From Nematopogon swammerdamellus (Eukaryota > Arthropoda > Insecta > Lepidoptera > Adelidae): a DNA stretch of 64,000 bases. Position numbers and translations under genes: made by a program. Position 1 is the first letter of the stretch. The number at the start of each line of letters is the position of its first letter. The notes below the pieces were generated by a model. That model saw nothing but the letters and a program-made list of their open reading frames with translations, was not told the origin of the DNA and ran no database searches. The stretch spans positions 10,563,891 through 10,627,890 of the forward strand of contig OX336349.1 in NCBI GenBank assembly GCA_946902875.1, in the 5' to 3' direction. Positions 63,971 through 64,000 of the stretch are shown here, one piece after another.

Positions 63971-64000
63971 AGCTAGTAGGTAGGTATAATAATGTTTTTA

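Larger units (their letters stand above)
61652..64000 (-). mobile_element. RTE-clade LINE, truncated by window edge, frameshifted
   Basis: RTE elements move by target-primed reverse transcription using one endonuclease-RT protein. On the minus strand, in order: endonuclease C-terminus, linker, RT fingers/palm with the YEKAFD and FADDIV motifs, thumb, and the C-terminal WAGHICRR...GRPPAR block. It ends in a (GAT)n tail at 61652-61667. The pieces lie in at least four frame segments. Confidence 0.88.

Overview
This is a eukaryotic genomic window, almost certainly from a moth or butterfly. Short exons sit in AT-rich introns with consensus GT-AG splice sites. The intergenic space is packed with repeat types common in Lepidoptera: RTE and RNase H-bearing LINE fragments, tRNA-derived SINEs, a SINE with a 5S rRNA-like insert, MITEs, a mariner-like relic and a Pif1-type helicase relic. 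No bacterial-style operons are present.

Two host genes can be reconstructed. (1) Sec31, the outer COPII coat protein, lies on the minus strand. Its start codon is at 17008 and 16 coding exons run down to 1600; the C-terminal part lies beyond the left edge. All junctions keep frame and give 670 codons covering the WD40 propeller and the alpha-solenoid. Its introns hold LINE tails, SINEs, a roughly 67-bp minisatellite (5900-7510) and a Lepidoptera-type dispersed repeat. (2) A complete three-exon gene at 26609-27751 on the plus strand encodes a 113-residue SAM-domain protein matching Aveugle (ave), an adaptor of Raf/MAPK signalling.

Between them (about 18.1-25.2 kb) is a repeat complex. A 1.8-kb segment is directly duplicated, and each copy ends in an array of an exactly 130-bp minisatellite (7 and 14 units). 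The second array runs straight into a Pif1/Helitron-type helicase C-terminal fragment. Matching inverted termini near 18.1 and 25.2 kb may mark the edges of one element.

From 28 to 41 kb I find only repeats and one possible untranslated first exon (about 31.6-31.7 kb).

The most remarkable object is at 41691-54180: a 12.5-kb near-perfect palindrome, with arms of 5.3 and 5.8 kb around a 1.4-kb GC-rich spacer. It has identical inverted ends starting 5'-AG and a 6-bp target-site duplication (ACTAAG). Each arm carries a single-BIR (IAP-like) gene, a proline-rich gene convergent to it, a 101-residue protein gene and a further exon-like reading frame. The 6-bp duplication, AG terminus and long inverted repeats are Polinton/Maverick (adintovirus-like) hallmarks, yet no polymerase, integrase or capsid gene is visible. 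I infer a non-autonomous, possibly snap-back, derivative of such an element.

The right end (54.2-64 kb) holds a SINE, a mariner-like deletion derivative (56372-56980), CpG-rich blocks, and two RTE LINE fragments arranged tail to tail (61194-61440 plus, 61652-64000 minus).
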